The notes: a model not told the origin generated them from the sequence alone. A stretch of DNA of 64,000 bases from Sipunculus nudus (GCA_026874595.1 CM049317.1:36674401-36738400), one strand, 5' to 3'; numbered from the stretch's first letter, positions 1-12,821 are shown. Numbers and translations are program-made.

Positions 1-1536
1 CACTTCATTAAGCACGAAAGATCCGTTGAACATAATTCGCGGTTTAGGTACTTCTTAAAAATGTTTGTAAGTATGTTTTTGACATATTAAGCTATAAACC
101 TTAATAAATTCATGAATAATATTACAGGTATGTTGTTTCTGTTTCAACATTGACGTTTCGCACATTGAACAATAAACAACAACTCGGATAACAAGATTAC
201 AGTAATTTGAAAATTGGCGTTCAAGCAACAAATGAATTGGAAAGTGTATTACCACGATACCTTAAAAAAATATTTGTTCTATTTTTACTATATACAGTTC
301 ATCTGAGCACTGGATATGGGATTCGCTGGACGGAAACAACAATGTTCGACATTAATATATGTTATTTTGGCCCGGTGCTTTATATAACGGAAACACAAAT
401 ATAATAAATGCCATCGTTAATACGACTGTCGTACACTTAATTTGACTGAGGTATGACCAATAAATAGGGAAAAAATATGGTTCTTTATCTCTTTAAATGA
501 TTTGATAAACTTGGAAGAGGAACATTGTCAGAAGCAACGTGTGTGATCGCGTTAAATATAACTTGCCGCTGGGGTAGTTTCCGCAGGTTTGAAAAAAAAG
601 ATTTGACTTTGAATACGATGTTCATCAATTTTATACACGTGATAGTTCACACAAGAGTTGTTAAATATGTTGTTCCGTAGTATTTCCATGATGATGATAT
701 TATATAGCTGATATGAGTACAGCTAGAGAAAGAAAATTGCTTGCCGATTGCTCTTGCAATATATCATTTTACATCTTATCATTTTCTCTTTTCATCACCT
801 ACCGAAAATTATTGTTCAGATAAAAATTGGAACTTACCCCTGGCACTTATTCCATATAGCTATGCACCACATAGGTATCATTATATTTGATAGCATACAC
901 AACTTGAATTTGGCCATAAAGCTGTGAAAATTTCAACTTGCGAAACTATGTTTATTAGAAGGACTGATTTTCTAACTAAGAACATAACAATTGACCCGCA
1001 ATGTTTTAATTCTATTTACACTTAACAAAAGTGACATTGGTGTGAGGTATTAAAAGGAAGCAATACTCACCTGTAAATAGTTGTCAAAGGTCATATTGTT
1101 TTATGCAACGGAGGAAATCTTGACGGGTTCCTGATATATCCGCTTCAATAGATGTTCATCATACCCTCACACACACACCATTCGATGGTTCTCGTACATC
1201 AGATAATGTTTATTTGTGTTTATCGAAATAGTTCATCATCGCAATTCATTTCTTGATTCTTAGATCCGCTCTTTTCCTTAAATTTTAAAATACACAAACT
1301 GCAAATATGAAGTCTGTATTGTATTGATATACTGTGTTTCCCGGCTTATTTGCGATGGTTTCAATTTTGCGATATTCACGTTCGCTGTATGACCGTTAAA
1401 TGAGACCATGCAGTTTCGAATGCATATACCAGGCCATGATCAGCAATTTCAGAAGATAATGATAGTTGGCGACAGTTGAAAATAATCCACAGCCACGTTG
1501 TTATATCCATCGTGCCTGGTGCATATTTAAATATAA

Positions 1537-1537
<1 letters not shown>

Positions 1538-1598
<61 letters not shown>
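1538..1598. repeat. (TA)n microsatellite
   Basis: 61 bp of uninterrupted TA. The paralogous position in block A copy 2 (around 50610-50625) has no TA run, so the array grew after the duplication or was lost from the other copy. Confidence 0.98.
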
Positions 1599-1601
<3 letters not shown>

Positions 1602-2619
1602 TGGTTCAGGGAGAATAACGGTGCCCATGTATAATGATATCGATTAGCTTAGATACAAAACACCGTGACCCTTTGCAGGAATGTGCTAACGCCTGGAGTT
1701 TTTTTCCTAACGCCCGGAACATGACTGGAAACGGTCAATGCTCGCCAGCCAATAATATTAAAAAAAAAAAACGTATATGTGTGCCAAGCTAGAAGACATC
1801 CAGTGGATCTTAAAATGAATATTTAGTAGAAGCTAGGTACTTTTTCACATTGTGCCGTATTAAGTTATTGTTAATTAATAAAATTTGCTACCTAAACGTA
1901 TAAATAGCCCCACGTTGTAGCTGTATAAAGGACTAAAGGCCAAAACACTCTGGCGCGGGCGGCTGGCGAGCAGTGTGTTTTATCATAAATCATATATAGG
2001 GAGACGATTTTTTGGCGACACGCCTGTGTTTTGGCCTTTATGCTGTTACTATCAAAATCATGACGCGCCAAAACGAATATTGACTGGCTAGTGATGACGT
2101 GAATATTTGAATATACTTGAAAGGTCAATGCCAAAATGCCGGGGACAGTGGATTTAGATGTTTGGCTTCAGATTTTAACTGCGAAAAATGGAGTACGGTT
2201 CCTACTTCCACCCGTATTGAAGTAATTTGCAACATGAACGACACTCAAATTATTTAAGCACTTCCTTGCCCTTGATTCTGCAACAGGGGGGCTACCCCTA
2301 ACATTACAGGCGTCCCTTGTTGATTAAGCAGGTGATTACGACTCGTCTTTTAAATAACCGGAGTAGGATACCCTTTTCAAGACAGTTTGCCTTGACAAAC
2401 TTATCACACGGTTATGTAGTGACAGGTTGGTTTCTCATACCTTAATGATATGTGAGTTGTTTTGTTTTAGCCTTGGCCCTGAACTAATTACAGCCAGCTC
2501 CCCACAGGCGTCGACTAACCGTACGTGACTGTTCAAACGTGCGATATCCGGACAGAGAAATACTAGGCCTAGATATTAGGGAATTCAGTGGTTTATGAAA
2601 TAATTTGGTCACTGCAGTT

Positions 2620-3450
2620 TGCAGTTTCATTTTTGATAAATAAAATATACTACTAGACTAATGATAGAGCGCTTAAAAGGGACCCCGTGAAACTTTTAAA
2701 AATACAAAAATCACGAAAATCCAGTCCTGCACAGTTATGGCACCCTTTGGATTCGGACACGGCAAAGCGGGAAGGAGAGGATGGTCATGGTGCCTAAATT
2801 CTACTAGCGACTGTCCAAACATATGTTGTTGAGCACCTAAAGTGTCAGACAGAGCAGAACTAGTTATGTTAACACTTAAATCTTGTGACATAAACCAAGG
2901 GAAATATTGTGTAATTCTCCTTGAAAATCTGATATTTGGAAATGGTGACCCATATGCTTGGAGCTTTTGACTATGAACATAATTTAAAACACTCAGACAG
3001 GCAGACAGAGTACAAGACTGTTGTACCTAGTCCCTACTTATGTCATATCCGGGGTGGTCCTTGACAATTCTCCTTTGAATCCTTAAATTAGGTTACTATG
3101 ACCTATTGTCTGACATATACCTAGAACAAATAAACATGGTTCTGGCATTCTGAATGTCAGATGGGTACATAAGTACGCATAAACGAATCTTCTGACATCT
3201 GAATTCCTTTACAACGGGGATTAGATCACGATGGCCTATAATATGTGAAATTCGAGCTACAAACCTAATTTTCAGCACTCAGACACTCAGACTGGGTACA
3301 AGTCTTATCTATTGGATATAGAAACTTCTTTCTTGTTGGGAAGGGAATTCATTTTAATGTCACTGTGAATTATATCCTGCAAGACAAGTGATAGAACAAT
3401 AAGTGTGCACTCTATCAGACAGATTTGCTTAAAATCATTGGATTAAGATC
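2620..3450 (+). repeat. Diverged tandem repeat of about 280 bp inside block A1
   Basis: The phrases actcagacaggcagacagag (about 2992) and actcagacactcagact (about 3276) recur about 285 bp apart, and wording such as ccttgacaattctcctttgaatcc recurs in altered form. The same organisation is present in copy 2 (about 51550-52350), so it predates the duplication. Part of the unit (a gtccttgac ... attaggtta ... tatgacc pattern) resembles the array at 42715-43890, suggesting a shared repeat family. No function is evident. Confidence 0.55.
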
Positions 3451-5356
3451 CAGTGAAGTTTCTTTGAAATATTCATGTGAAACGTAAATTAGGTAGCTCT
3501 TACTTATTTCCAACGGATTATGGAAAAAAATGCATGCTTTTGAGCAGTTTAAACATTGCCCACGGTTCTTTAGCAAATATTTTAAATTAGTTCTTACATC
3601 AAGACATACGTCATCTGTATGTCAAATTCAGCTGTTCTATTCCTGTCTTCAAGTGAACATCATTTCAAACCATACAAAAGCAAGTGTTCTTTTTTTCCCC
3701 TTTTTTATAAATGAAACCAGTGATTAACTTTTTTTTTAACGTACTACCTAACACTCACAAATGCATGTGTTGTTTTAAGCTGAACAAGTATTTTTACAGT
3801 ATTTTTTATGTTATCGGGGTTTTCTTATTTGACGGTAGACAATCTTAGCTTCTGCCTCACAGTATTAATATACTGAAGAACCCGGTATCTCTTTTTCTTT
3901 TACTATAGGCGACAAATACTTCATGCTAATGAAAACCGCCTTTATACACTTGTTCAGATTGTCAAGTTGTCCTCGAAATGAACACTATCCTGCAATGCAA
4001 CTTATTTAATACAGTTCCATTGAGGCGTAGATAATCATTTAAAGCGTAGTGCTTGTTGTTCTGTCTAAATAGTGCAATACCTCCCATTATGTTGAGTTGT
4101 GTTATCGCGGTCGATAAAACCAGAATCTTTTGCATATGCTGATATGTTATTTTCATGATTTTGTATCAAACTTTTTACTGTTGTATTTATCTAAATACCA
4201 CTTGTATCTAGGATGCAATCAAACAATCTGGAACATATCTGGGATATTATATTATGATGAAAAGGTCAGACCTTAATTCAAGGCTGTACATCTAAAATTA
4301 TGCCTTATGAAGTTATCCCTGACGAAGGTATTCCTGCGTATTTTTTTTAAGTGAATCTTCGTGTGTGACAGGGGAAAACAAGTAACCAACAGTGTCGCAA
4401 GGTTTAAGCTAAAATGGACTAAAAGTTTTACAAATCTTTCCCGGCTTTTCTTTGAGCACCGAGTTTGTGTTACCTGTGTCTCTCCCGTTACATACTGTGA
4501 ATAAAAGACACCCGTTGTAATTATAAAGGCCTCTGAAATACATGCTCCCTTGACTAAAGCAAACCAAGCATATTTAGACAAATAACTCCCCTACAGCTAT
4601 GGTTTTCCTGGTGGGAGAAGAGTATTAAGTATTTTAGTATGAAATTGCCTGTCTTGTCTCGAGGGGTGTAATGTGGTAAAAATTAATAATAACATTGAAA
4701 ATTTAAAAACTGAATAGAGCATAATTTTACAAAATTATACAGAAAGCTATGTCTACGCTATCAACTTTTAGGATTGTGTAACATATTGTATGCAAAAGGG
4801 ACTTCTTAGTATCAGAATGTAAGACCACTTGGCACAGAAAATATCATATCCTTCATCCTTGACTTTTTACTTGCGTCAATATGTAATAACATTTCACCTT
4901 TTATATGTTAAATCCGATTTTCCACCCAAATTCAGACTAAGCAATACATGAAACAAAAACACTGGCCCTGGTAGAAATTGTAAATTGTTGATAAGTGATC
5001 CGGAAGGGTTGCAGGGGATTCCAGTTGTGTTATTCAACAACTAGAAAGTCCCCCACGATATCATCATATTATCCGACACTGAAGATTGTATTTGGAAAAC
5101 CTTTACGTCATATATAATGGAAGGGCACTGTAATTTTAACTACGTGTGTGATTGTGTTTTACCCGAAACAACATTCATATCAATATAAAAATGAGATATG
5201 GATGATGACACTTTTTAATATTTAATTTCCACATATAACACATATTTTATCAACTTAATATTATCTGTCCACTGAATATCCTCTAATTACTGAGAAGGGT
5301 GCTTTTATATGCTATAACTTGTGTCCCAATAACATTAAATGTTTTTTTTAAGCTGG

Positions 5357-5394
<38 letters not shown>

Positions 5395-5710
5395 CACCTG
5401 TGGATCCTGCTGGAAAGCCATATGCTTCCCCCCAGGATGTGGTTGAATGATAACCATAGGCGTATACAACTAATGGAATTTGATTGCTATTTTACAGCTA
5501 TACTGCAGCTTCTCCCATAATACCGAGAACCAATAACAAATCATGTAACTACCGCCAATTACTGAACTTGCAGTTTACGTTATGGTGAGATATTATGAAA
5601 ATCAGCGGTAAAAAGAAGTGATATTGACGTGTGGAAAGGTAACCTATGATTCATGACTAGATTTCATTCGGAATTGTCTGCGTCCTCTCCTTTGTTGTAC
5701 TGATTTATAA
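5357..5710 (+). repeat. (TAA)n-linked dispersed repeat, copy 1
   Basis: A perfect (TAA)n tract at 5357-5394 is followed by a unique-looking tail of about 310 bp. The same tract plus tail recurs at 31578-31860. Shared landmarks are gatcc...catatgcttcc, ccataggcgtatac and agatttcatt.ggaattgtctg...cctttgttgtactgat. A microsatellite fixed to one end of a conserved tail is typical of small non-autonomous mobile repeats that carry their own microsatellite seed. This interpretation is inferred. No protein is encoded. Confidence 0.75.
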
Positions 5711-6599
5711 AAAAATCTTACCTTACACTTGACGGGAATAATATTTATTAAATCACTTTACAAATCGATTACTTACACATCATTTGTACAATTGAAGACA
5801 GAGTTTATCCGTTTTTAATGTTTTATTAATCAGGTTTTTCTATCAATGTGTTGGAATTCATAAAGCAATGTTTCACTATCACATTTATAAGAGAGCAGTC
5901 AGCGGATAGGATAAGCATTCGTGGTGCCGTTGGTGGCCACTGGTGATTTACCTTCAATTAGATGGTTGTGGGTCAATAAAAAAAGTGACAATCCGTACTA
6001 AGAAATAGAAAGACAGTGAAACTCGGGCTGTGGACACTTTTCCTGGACCCCCCCCCCCCACCGGAAGGGACACCCGCCTTAACGTTTCTGTGGGACCAAA
6101 CTTTTTTTTTAATTTAAGAAACCTTTCATGGCGGACTTCCAGCTACTAACGGACACTCAAATAGCAGAACAACATTTATTTTTTCATTCTTGTCGGCAAA
6201 ATGTATGTAATATGACATGTTTGTCAAAAATCCCAGAAAGAATATAATGTAATAAGTTAATTGGGTTTGTTGTCATTTATTTCTCCTTGTTTCAACAAGT
6301 TTAAAACAGGAACAAAATACTCTACATGTATTGATTATAAACTGGATCAATCAATCTATTGTTTCAATCGACTTGAACCATTCCTGGTCCATCATTTTTC
6401 TGGTGGTGCACCATCATGCTGCATATATGTAAACACCAAGTTACATCACAAATAGGAACCAACACGTACTTTATACATGTAATTTGCATTATAGGTATCC
6501 GACATATGACACTGCTTTCCTTAGTGGCCCCTAAACATTTATAAAAACCATGAGAAATTTTCTATCAAAGAGAAAAAGGTCAGGGAAATCTCCTGCCAT

Positions 6600-6880
6600 A
6601 CCGGTCGTTGAGAAGGAAGGAAGTTTTCAATCAGTCAGTCACCACAACAAGTCCCCCTTGGTACATATGCGTAAACATTACCCGAGTACACAGTATTCTG
6701 CGTGATGTTTGATGTAAAGGTTCCGCCATCATAGTATGGAAAGAACCAGGATATAGTTTAGATCCAAGGTAAAGACACGAAAGCTTGTCAATATGGAAGT
6801 TAATACATTTTCTTTATGTTGCACATAGATCAATGTCTGAAGGGTAAGAGCTGTGGTACGGTGTGTATGACTTAACTATG
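6600..6880 (+). repeat. Dispersed repeat family E, copy 1
   Basis: One of at least eight related copies in the window. Core landmarks are tttcaatcagtcagtcacc, then gcgtaaacattacccgagta, then about 150 bp later gtctgaagggtaagagctg. Best related to 55385-55645, which occupies the equivalent position in the other half of the segmental duplication. Non-coding. No terminal inverted repeats were recognised. Confidence 0.8.
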
Positions 6881-7739
6881 GGTGTGCTGGAGCTTTAATT
6901 AATTAAAGGATGAACCCGTCAGGATCATATCAGTTCTTGTTGGCGACATTATCCATGATATATTTGTACAAACGTGTTGTTTACATCTAATTCAGAATTG
7001 AATTATTATTTGTATTTATCTGCATATAATATTCGGCTTTAAATATATAGTTTGTTTGATCCTCGGCAGTGAGAGGCTGGCATTCGCGATGTACAAACAG
7101 CCACTGTACAGAAAAAAACTGTTTTGTCATCATTGTAGAACTGTTTTTGTTTTATATGAAATGTTTGCATAATAAACTTAATGCTTTCAAAGCAATTACC
7201 AAAATATATTTAATCATATTTTGAGTTCGGGGAATCCATTGACAAATCTATACTAGTTTAGTAATTAGGTTAACCGAAGCTAAATATACCATTAAACTTT
7301 AACAATTAGTTATATATCCTCTCTTAATGTCAATAACATCAAGTTTCTCAGTCTTATCCATTTGGTTATTATTTCTATTTATTGGTGTTTTCGCCGCTTG
7401 ACGCATTTATCGATTATATATGTATTTGTGTATTTCTGATTTGAAACATATTCAGCCTCAACCATAGACCGAGAAATCAATTTATCTCGACGAGATTTAT
7501 TTCTGTTCCCTCAGTGGAATAGTAGTAAGGAGAAACATGTTTAGGTAAAGGTGTATTTAATTTCTTGTGGCTATTTTCTGTGTGCAGAAAGATGTACACT
7601 AAGCATATGCGGCGGCATTGTGTACTTGCCTTAATTAATCAAATTTCTCCGAGTGTAAACCATTCTGAACTTTATCTGGAATAGACTATAGACTATAAAT
7701 GTCGATGATAAATGTTAGTAAAATTCTCAACTTAGGGAC

Positions 7740-8160
7740 TTACCTATTGAAGAGATGTAGTTTTTGGCCGTATCTCATGGTCATCTTACGCAGTTTAGCA
7801 CCCCTGAAACGATTTATAATAACTGTTGTCACATAGCCACGGGGATTATTTGACAACAAGTGGATGTAGATCTTCGGGAATTTCAGGCCCAGTTGGCTGT
7901 TCAAGGCGGGTCGTTGGCGATGGATGTTGAGTGCCCTCGTCACTTTCCTCCTGATGTACACCGAGTCTGATCTATAAAGATTCCCAGAGCATTAGGTGTC
8001 CTGCATCCCTATGCTGTTCATAAACGGAGGATATCTCTTCTTTCTAATGTTTCTGGATTCTTTTTCCCAGCGGACGAGCCGTCTCCCGTAGTGGTTTCCA
8101 TAGTCTCCACACTGGATGTCCCTAAGTAAACTCGAATTACTATCTCTCTTAATTTGAGTG
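7740..8160 (-). pseudogene. Penelope-like GIY-YIG endonuclease, C-terminal remnant
   Basis: The minus-strand translation shows the hallmark GIY-YIG region of Penelope-like elements. IQCGDYGNHY is followed, after a frame shift, by ETARPLGKRIQKH (8047-8085), then SSVYEQHRDAGH, and then, in another frame, SVYIRRK and ALN with a C-terminal LL. In intact elements the order is an IQC...Y(V/I)GET(A/S)R.LG.R..EH core, an H-containing helix, then E(A/S)IYIR and LN near the end. Known role: nicking of DNA to prime reverse transcription. At least two frameshifts and an in-frame stop after KH show that it is dead. The reading ends in a TAA at about 7740. Confidence 0.82.
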
Positions 8161-8164
8161 CATT

Positions 8165-8935
8165 CTACTCTTTTTTTTCAAACTTCTTGTAATTTTTAAA
8201 GTTTTCTATACTAAGCATATAACTCTCCTTCGCCTTATAAATAAAATATTTGACATGTAGGAAAATTGTATTCCCTTCTTTACAATGTCTCTCTGGTATA
8301 CCAAAGATAATACATTTCTCAAATATAAATTCTGGTGATATATAATAAAAAACTAATGACTTCTTGCAATGATGACTGCACCACATCACATCTTAGAAAT
8401 AAATGTGCATAATCCTCAATATGTAATTGACGGTATCTGCAGAAAGGGTTTTCTGTAAAACCAAATTTAAATAATTTTCAATAAAATATAAATAATCGTG
8501 CAATATTTTATACTGAAATTCCCAAAGCTTTTTAACTTTACACAAGGAAGCAGCATTTAAAAACAAAGCTTCCCATTCTTCTTCTGATATATTATACGTT
8601 ATACTCAATTTTTCTCTTGTTGTATTTTGCCCACTCTTCATCTGATCAACAAAAAATCATAAGCTTGTTTTTATTTAATTTTCTCTATAGATACATAACT
8701 CTTTTTTATCTTACATTGTTGCGATCTCTCCTCGTTCTCTGCATTTTCTATCTCAGTTTTGTAAATCAATCCCCTGAACTGGTTTAAGATTGCCCTACAA
8801 GTTAAATAATCACAAGTTTTTGCTCTTTTGTTGACCCAATATTGAAAACTAACTAGATCTCCATTGCTCTTATACATTTGATTAACATACACTAATCCTC
8901 TATGAAAAAGAGAATTTACAAAAATATTTTTTATT
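8165..8935 (-). pseudogene. L1/Tx1-like ORF2, distal C-terminal part
   Basis: Three minus-strand open pieces (8671-8892 plus upstream, 8393-8641, 8165-8389) read in series as the end of an L1/Tx1-type ORF2. The first contains LFHRGLVYVNQMYKSNGDL, the usual N.G..YV.DL....G. region after the RT thumb. The second contains SEEEWEALF and LWEFQYKIL. The third resembles the final cysteine/tryptophan region (MWCSHHCKK, FGIPERH) with a K-rich end (YIYKAKE-type, FKNYKKFEKK). Two frame breaks separate them. The expected zinc-knuckle-like cysteines are only partly kept. It is the missing end of the ORF2 at 15370-18240, displaced by the insertion at 8940-15365. Confidence 0.78.
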
Positions 8936-9412
8936 TATCTTTATTCGTACAAGGTAGTACAGTACATTATATGTAATGAAAAGAAATATGAAATAAATGA
9001 AAGATATACAGAAAGAAGTAAGGAAAATTGAAAGTTCAGTCTGTACCTATTACAAACTCAGATGATAATAAATCAATTAGCGTTTTAACCTCATCAGAGG
9101 TCAAATGCGAGCTACATATCCCATCTTTGCATTCTATTAATTCTTACAGTAAATCTAAGTTAATGGATGTTGTTTCCGTCATCAACTGTCTCTTAAGTAT
9201 CTTTATATTTCTTATGTCGCGTTGTATCCCATGGTTGTGCATCTAACTTTCCAGATATCGTAAGTTATCTTCAAGTACACCTATTGAGGTATAATGAGCT
9301 CTCTTTGTCAGAAAATTTACAAAGTCATTTGCAACATCCTGCATGTTCAGAAATAAATTTATAAAGCGTGTGCTAATTATATTTATCAGAGCAGGAGAGC
9401 CCGCCAATCCAA

Positions 9413-9919
9413 CTATTTGTGCGAGTTATATTGTAAGTGCCATAGGTGACGCAGAGCCTTATTATATGATGTTCCTAATCGACCAATCGACTTATGCTTT
9501 AATAACCAGGTTTGACAGCCGTAAAAGGAACAACAATAAGAGTGAAATAACCTGTTCTTAACCTTGCTAGACAGACATCCGAAATTCGCCGTAAAGGTGT
9601 TAAAGCTTACAATAAATTTTACTCTTTTACCGAAGATGTCATTGTTATCTGACAAGTTCCAAATTACTGTATTTCCCAAGTACTGTACAGAATCCCACCA
9701 TTCTAGGGCTACACCATTTAAAACGATCTTATCTGATCTAGCTGGATACAACCTGTTTAAAAATAACACATTTTGTTTTCTTTGCGTTATATAACATATC
9801 AAATTCTTCAGCAAACGTTTCACATTCTTTAACCATTTGTTGAAGCCCCGTCCGAGTCGGACATAAGAACGTAAGATCGTCCTCAAAGCCAACAGCACCA
9901 GCAATTTCCAATATAACAT
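9413..9919 (-). pseudogene. CR1-type LINE ORF2, RT active-site region and thumb
   Basis: Continues the RT from 10466. The catalytic Y-A-D-D box is altered. In a shifted minus frame around 9850-9895 the reading is GFEDDLTFLCPTRTGL, where related elements have YADDLTLLSPTR.GL, so Y-A has become F-E while both aspartates remain. The main frame then gives VLNGVALEWWDSVQYLG, the typical connection to the thumb, and FHSYCCSFYGCQTW followed by ALRHLWHL, a pattern characteristic of CR1/Jockey-superfamily C-termini. A frameshift lies near 9830. Non-functional. Confidence 0.85.
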
Positions 9920-9920
9920 C

Positions 9921-10466
9921 CTATTCCCTTATATGTGAGACTTTTAAAAGCTCGTCCATATAATTATGAAACAGAAGGGGGGATAATACACCCTCATGGC
10001 GCACACCTTTATTAGCACCAAACGGTTCAGATTCAACATCATTCCATTTTGTCTTAATAACAGGTCTCTGGTAGATATCTGCTAGTATTCTAATGACAGT
10101 AGGTGAAACATTTCGTTTCATGAGTAAATGGAACAACTTTGGAATATTAATTCTGTCAAAAGCGCGTGACGCTTCAACAAAACAACTGTAAAATGATGAC
10201 CCGTTCCATATGTAATGTGAAATAACCTCCTTCAGCACTACTGTGTTAGTCGAATGCCCCTTCTTAAAAGCATATTGCAGTGGAGAAAAGGCAAGTTTAT
10301 CTACATTTTTCTGAATAATAACACTATCAAGTAATTTGATGAAACAACTTGTCAATGAGATTCCTCTGTAGTTATCACTACAGGTTAGGTCACCTCTTGG
10401 GTCTTTCAGTATAGGTATAATTACGTAAGTATTCATATCCGCTGGGACATGTCCATGTAAAATCAT
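9921..10466 (-). pseudogene. CR1-type LINE ORF2, reverse transcriptase fingers/palm
   Basis: A 181-residue open stretch with the ordered RT motifs of non-LTR retrotransposons: VIIPILKDPRGD, DNYRGISLTSCFIKLLD, LQYAFKKGHST, motif A as VEASRAFDRI (catalytic Asp of DASKAFD replaced by Glu), and motif B as GVRHEGVLSPLLF (usually GVRQGGVLSP, so Gln to His and Gly to Glu), ending YMDELL. The motif A and B substitutions plus flanking frameshifts indicate a dead copy. Known role of the family: target-primed reverse transcription of the element RNA. Confidence 0.92.
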
Positions 10467-10508
10467 AAAATGAAATAAAATTGATATATATACACAAAAA
10501 CGGTGTGT

Positions 10509-10960
10509 TCAACTAATGATATAGTCAGACTGTAGAATCGATAGTCCACCAAATTTACCAGTTTTTAAATGATTTACAGCCATCCTAACGTCGGATACAC
10601 CAATGTTGAGAGTATCCTTTGGTGATATGTTATTGATTGCCGGCTTAACAATATTATTGAGTTTCTCCGCTTTATCTGGAAGGCTATTATATAAATGTCT
10701 GTATTTTCCCCCGAAGTGATTCGCAATGTCTGTACTAGTAAATTTATTATCAACAATCCTGGTCTGTGAAAGGCCACCTGACTTCATCTTCTTTACCTAT
10801 GTCCATAAGTCTCTGTCACGACTATTATTTATCATTTCTGCCATACGTTGCTTACGTAGATTATTCTCTTGTCTTTGGCAGTTTCTCAATATTCTGTGAT
10901 ATTCTGCACGTGTCCGACGTCTAAGCCACATGTCCTGTATTTGGGCGACCACTCTATATC
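10509..10960 (-). pseudogene. CR1-type LINE ORF2, pre-RT linker
   Basis: Minus-strand reading through about 10960 gives basic, arginine-rich sequence (RAEYHRILRNCQRQENN, MAEMINNSRDRDLWT), then KKMKSGGLSQTRI, FTSTDIANHFGGKYRHLYNS and, near the end, VNHLKTGKFGGLS. This corresponds to the domain between endonuclease and RT, in which related elements have a W..V..L....G..S....G....DIA..F...Y..LY pattern followed by LK.GKA.G.DG. One stop separates the upstream basic part from the 92-residue frame. Between it and the RT (10467-10508) the frame is lost. Confidence 0.8.
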
Positions 10961-11166
10961 CATAGCCAGTGCCAGAACAAGGATTGTTCTTTAATTGGTT
11001 TTACCGTCTCTGACCAGTATGGTATTCATTTTCTGTTAGAGCTTGTTTGTTTTCGATATGGTAGCCACTTGTAACTTGCATCTACACAACTTTGAACAAT
11101 GTCTGCATAAAGCTTATCTATATTTTTGTGTGTTGGTATGTGTTGAACAGGTATTGTTGGAGCATG

Positions 11167-12088
11167 TTATAATATCATTAGAAATATTATTTTTTTTTCT
11201 AAATTTATATCGACTGTGTTTTTGTATCCCTGAATCGCATCCTTAGTTGCATTAAACCATTCAACCTGATCCCGTTTAGGGTAAATATCACAATTAACTC
11301 TGTATTTATCTACACCAATATCACATTTCATCAGCACCGGATTATGATTAGAGGCATTCGATGGGTCATCTATAATCCCCACATGACAAATTGATTTATA
11401 ATTATCACCTGAGCAGATGAAGTGATCAAGTGTGGAAGTACCCTCTCCCACACAGTTCCTGTAAGTCTGATCAGGCAGAGCCTGCGGGCTATTCCAAGCA
11501 AAATATAGATTGTTATTAGCACATAAGTGTTTTAAGTACTTTGTATGACTATTATGCCTGCATAAGTCCACATTACAGTACCAAGCAATAATAATGGGAT
11601 TTTCATTGTAAATTTCGAGTGCTTCCTGAAGCTTATTTAAGGTGTCAAGAAATTCCTCCTTGACATCAGTTTTGGAACGATTATCACACGGTAATTAATA
11701 TAACACTAGAATCGTCTGACAGTCTCAGAGATACTGCGCATAAGCGATTTGACCCCTGGTTTAGTGGCTGGACGCAGGCAGAGAGTGATTGGTGTCATTG
11801 TATGGCCACTCCTCCATGTGGCCGACCATAGAGTATATCTCTAGAGCTATCAATACCTGTTTGAGCTGTGAACATATACTTATCATGTATAGAAGCTAGA
11901 AATGACTCTCGTTCCTTAATCAACCATGTCTCCTGTAAAAATATTAAATCTGCACGATGTGCATCGATAAGTGTTTTGATATAATACCTTTTCATATCAT
12001 TTACTATACCTGTTGGGTTATATGATATAATTTTCAAATTTTTTATATTGTTTGTTGGCATAGCAATAAAATTAATGGTGGTTTGCAT
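11167..12088 (-). pseudogene. CR1-type LINE ORF2, APE-type endonuclease
   Basis: Two open stretches in series. The N-terminal part (11795-12088) has LKIISYNPTGI, DLIFLQETWL and RPHGGVAI, the N, E and GG landmarks of exonuclease/endonuclease/phosphatase enzymes. The middle piece (11571-11690) gives NPIIIAWYCNVDL, where intact enzymes have GGDFN.D, so the catalytic D is lost. The C-terminal part (11167-11571) has LDHFICS and SNHNPVLM, matching the SDHxPV catalytic signature with Asp to Asn. Family role: nicks target DNA to prime integration. Several stops in 11571-11795 and the lost catalytic residues mark it as inactive. Confidence 0.87.
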
Positions 12089-12812
12089 TTGTAGATTTCT
12101 TATCCGGGAACTCTCTCCTTATAAAGAATTTTCTGCACCCGATACCAGTCAGCCAGAATGCCTCATCCATTACTTTATCTATATCATTAACATTTATCTT
12201 AATTTTATACGATTTCATTAATGAATCTTCATGTGATACTTCATGTGATAAGTACTTTCTCAATACATATTACAATTACTCCGTCGTTAAGAATATAATC
12301 CTTCAATTCACTGTCATCTACGTCATTACTGACACCATTCACAAAGATGTTGACAGTTCTTGGACCACCTTTTATCGTGTCGTGATCCTTCTTACCGATA
12401 ACCGTGGGCTTGTTTCGTCTTATCTGTCGTCGTTTCTCATGTTTCTGAAACTGGAAACCGTAGTTTTTAGTGTGGTATGCACCTGGATCAGTTTCAGACA
12501 GAGAGCTTGCTTTATTTTGCGTAGAGATGTTATTCTTATTTATTTTCCTGCGGCCAGGGCCTTCTTTAATCACGTCACTGAGTAGCCTGGGTGAGGGTTC
12601 CTTGCTAGTATCCAGAAGGGACTGGCTGGGGCCTCCAACTATCTTCACGTGACTAGCGTCCCTGTTACTTTCAACTTTGAGTAGTTTCTGATGCACATTC
12701 GCGGTAAGGGCTGCAACTGAATCGAAGTTTGCTCTGATCTTACTTCTACCAACTTAAGTCTCTGGTCTAATTTGTTTATCTTATCCAGGACTGCTAAATG
12801 TTCCATCTGTCG
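12072..12812 (-). pseudogene. CR1-type LINE ORF1, C-terminal part
   Basis: Two overlapping minus-strand frames (12241-12696 and 12072-12263) separated by one frameshift near 12250. The first is basic (EKRRQIRRNKPTVIGKK) and leads into VNIFVNGVSNDVDDSELKDY, an RRM-like strand-helix start. The second continues SYKIKINVNDIDKVMDEAFW and GCRKFFIRR. This order (basic stretch, RRM-like fold, then SFKV...D...V.....WP.G...R.F) is usual in ORF1 proteins of CR1/Jockey-group LINEs, which bind the element RNA. Upstream (12700-12812) the reading MEHLAVLDKINKLDQRLKL resembles a short coiled coil. ORF1 is interrupted at 12813 by the hAT element. Confidence 0.75.
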
Positions 12813-12813
12813 G

Positions 12814-12821
12814 GTGCAAAC
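12814..12821. repeat. hAT target-site duplication, left copy
   Basis: GTGCAAAC, identical to 14417-14424. Eight bases with T at position 2 and A at position 7, as usual for hAT targets. Confidence 0.9.

Larger units (their letters stand above)
1..5050 (+). repeat. Segmental duplication block A, copy 1
   Basis: Matches 48892-53310 in the same orientation over nearly its whole length. The match is already present at base 1, so the block continues left of the window. Near-identical landmarks include ttaagctataaacctta (87-103 and 48969-48985) and the end landmark around 4970-5045, matching 53225-53303. Relative to copy 2 it carries extra DNA: a long (TA)n at 1538-1598, about 100 bp near 2255-2355, about 490 bp near 4080-4570 and about 200 bp near 4710-4930. 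No coding potential is convincing in either copy. The short frames are not conserved between copies, which argues that the block is non-coding. Confidence 0.9.
5051..7739. other. Non-coding spacer with dispersed repeats
   Basis: No credible gene. It contains a (TAA)n-linked repeat at 5357-5710, a poly-C run at about 6049-6060, a dispersed repeat copy at 6600-6880, and otherwise AT-rich sequence with stops in all frames. Confidence 0.7.

Noticed and set aside
7736-7746. AG|GTAAGT splice-donor match on the minus strand
   Set aside because: It coincides with the end of the Penelope endonuclease reading, whose stop codon is the TAA inside the motif. Best explained by chance.
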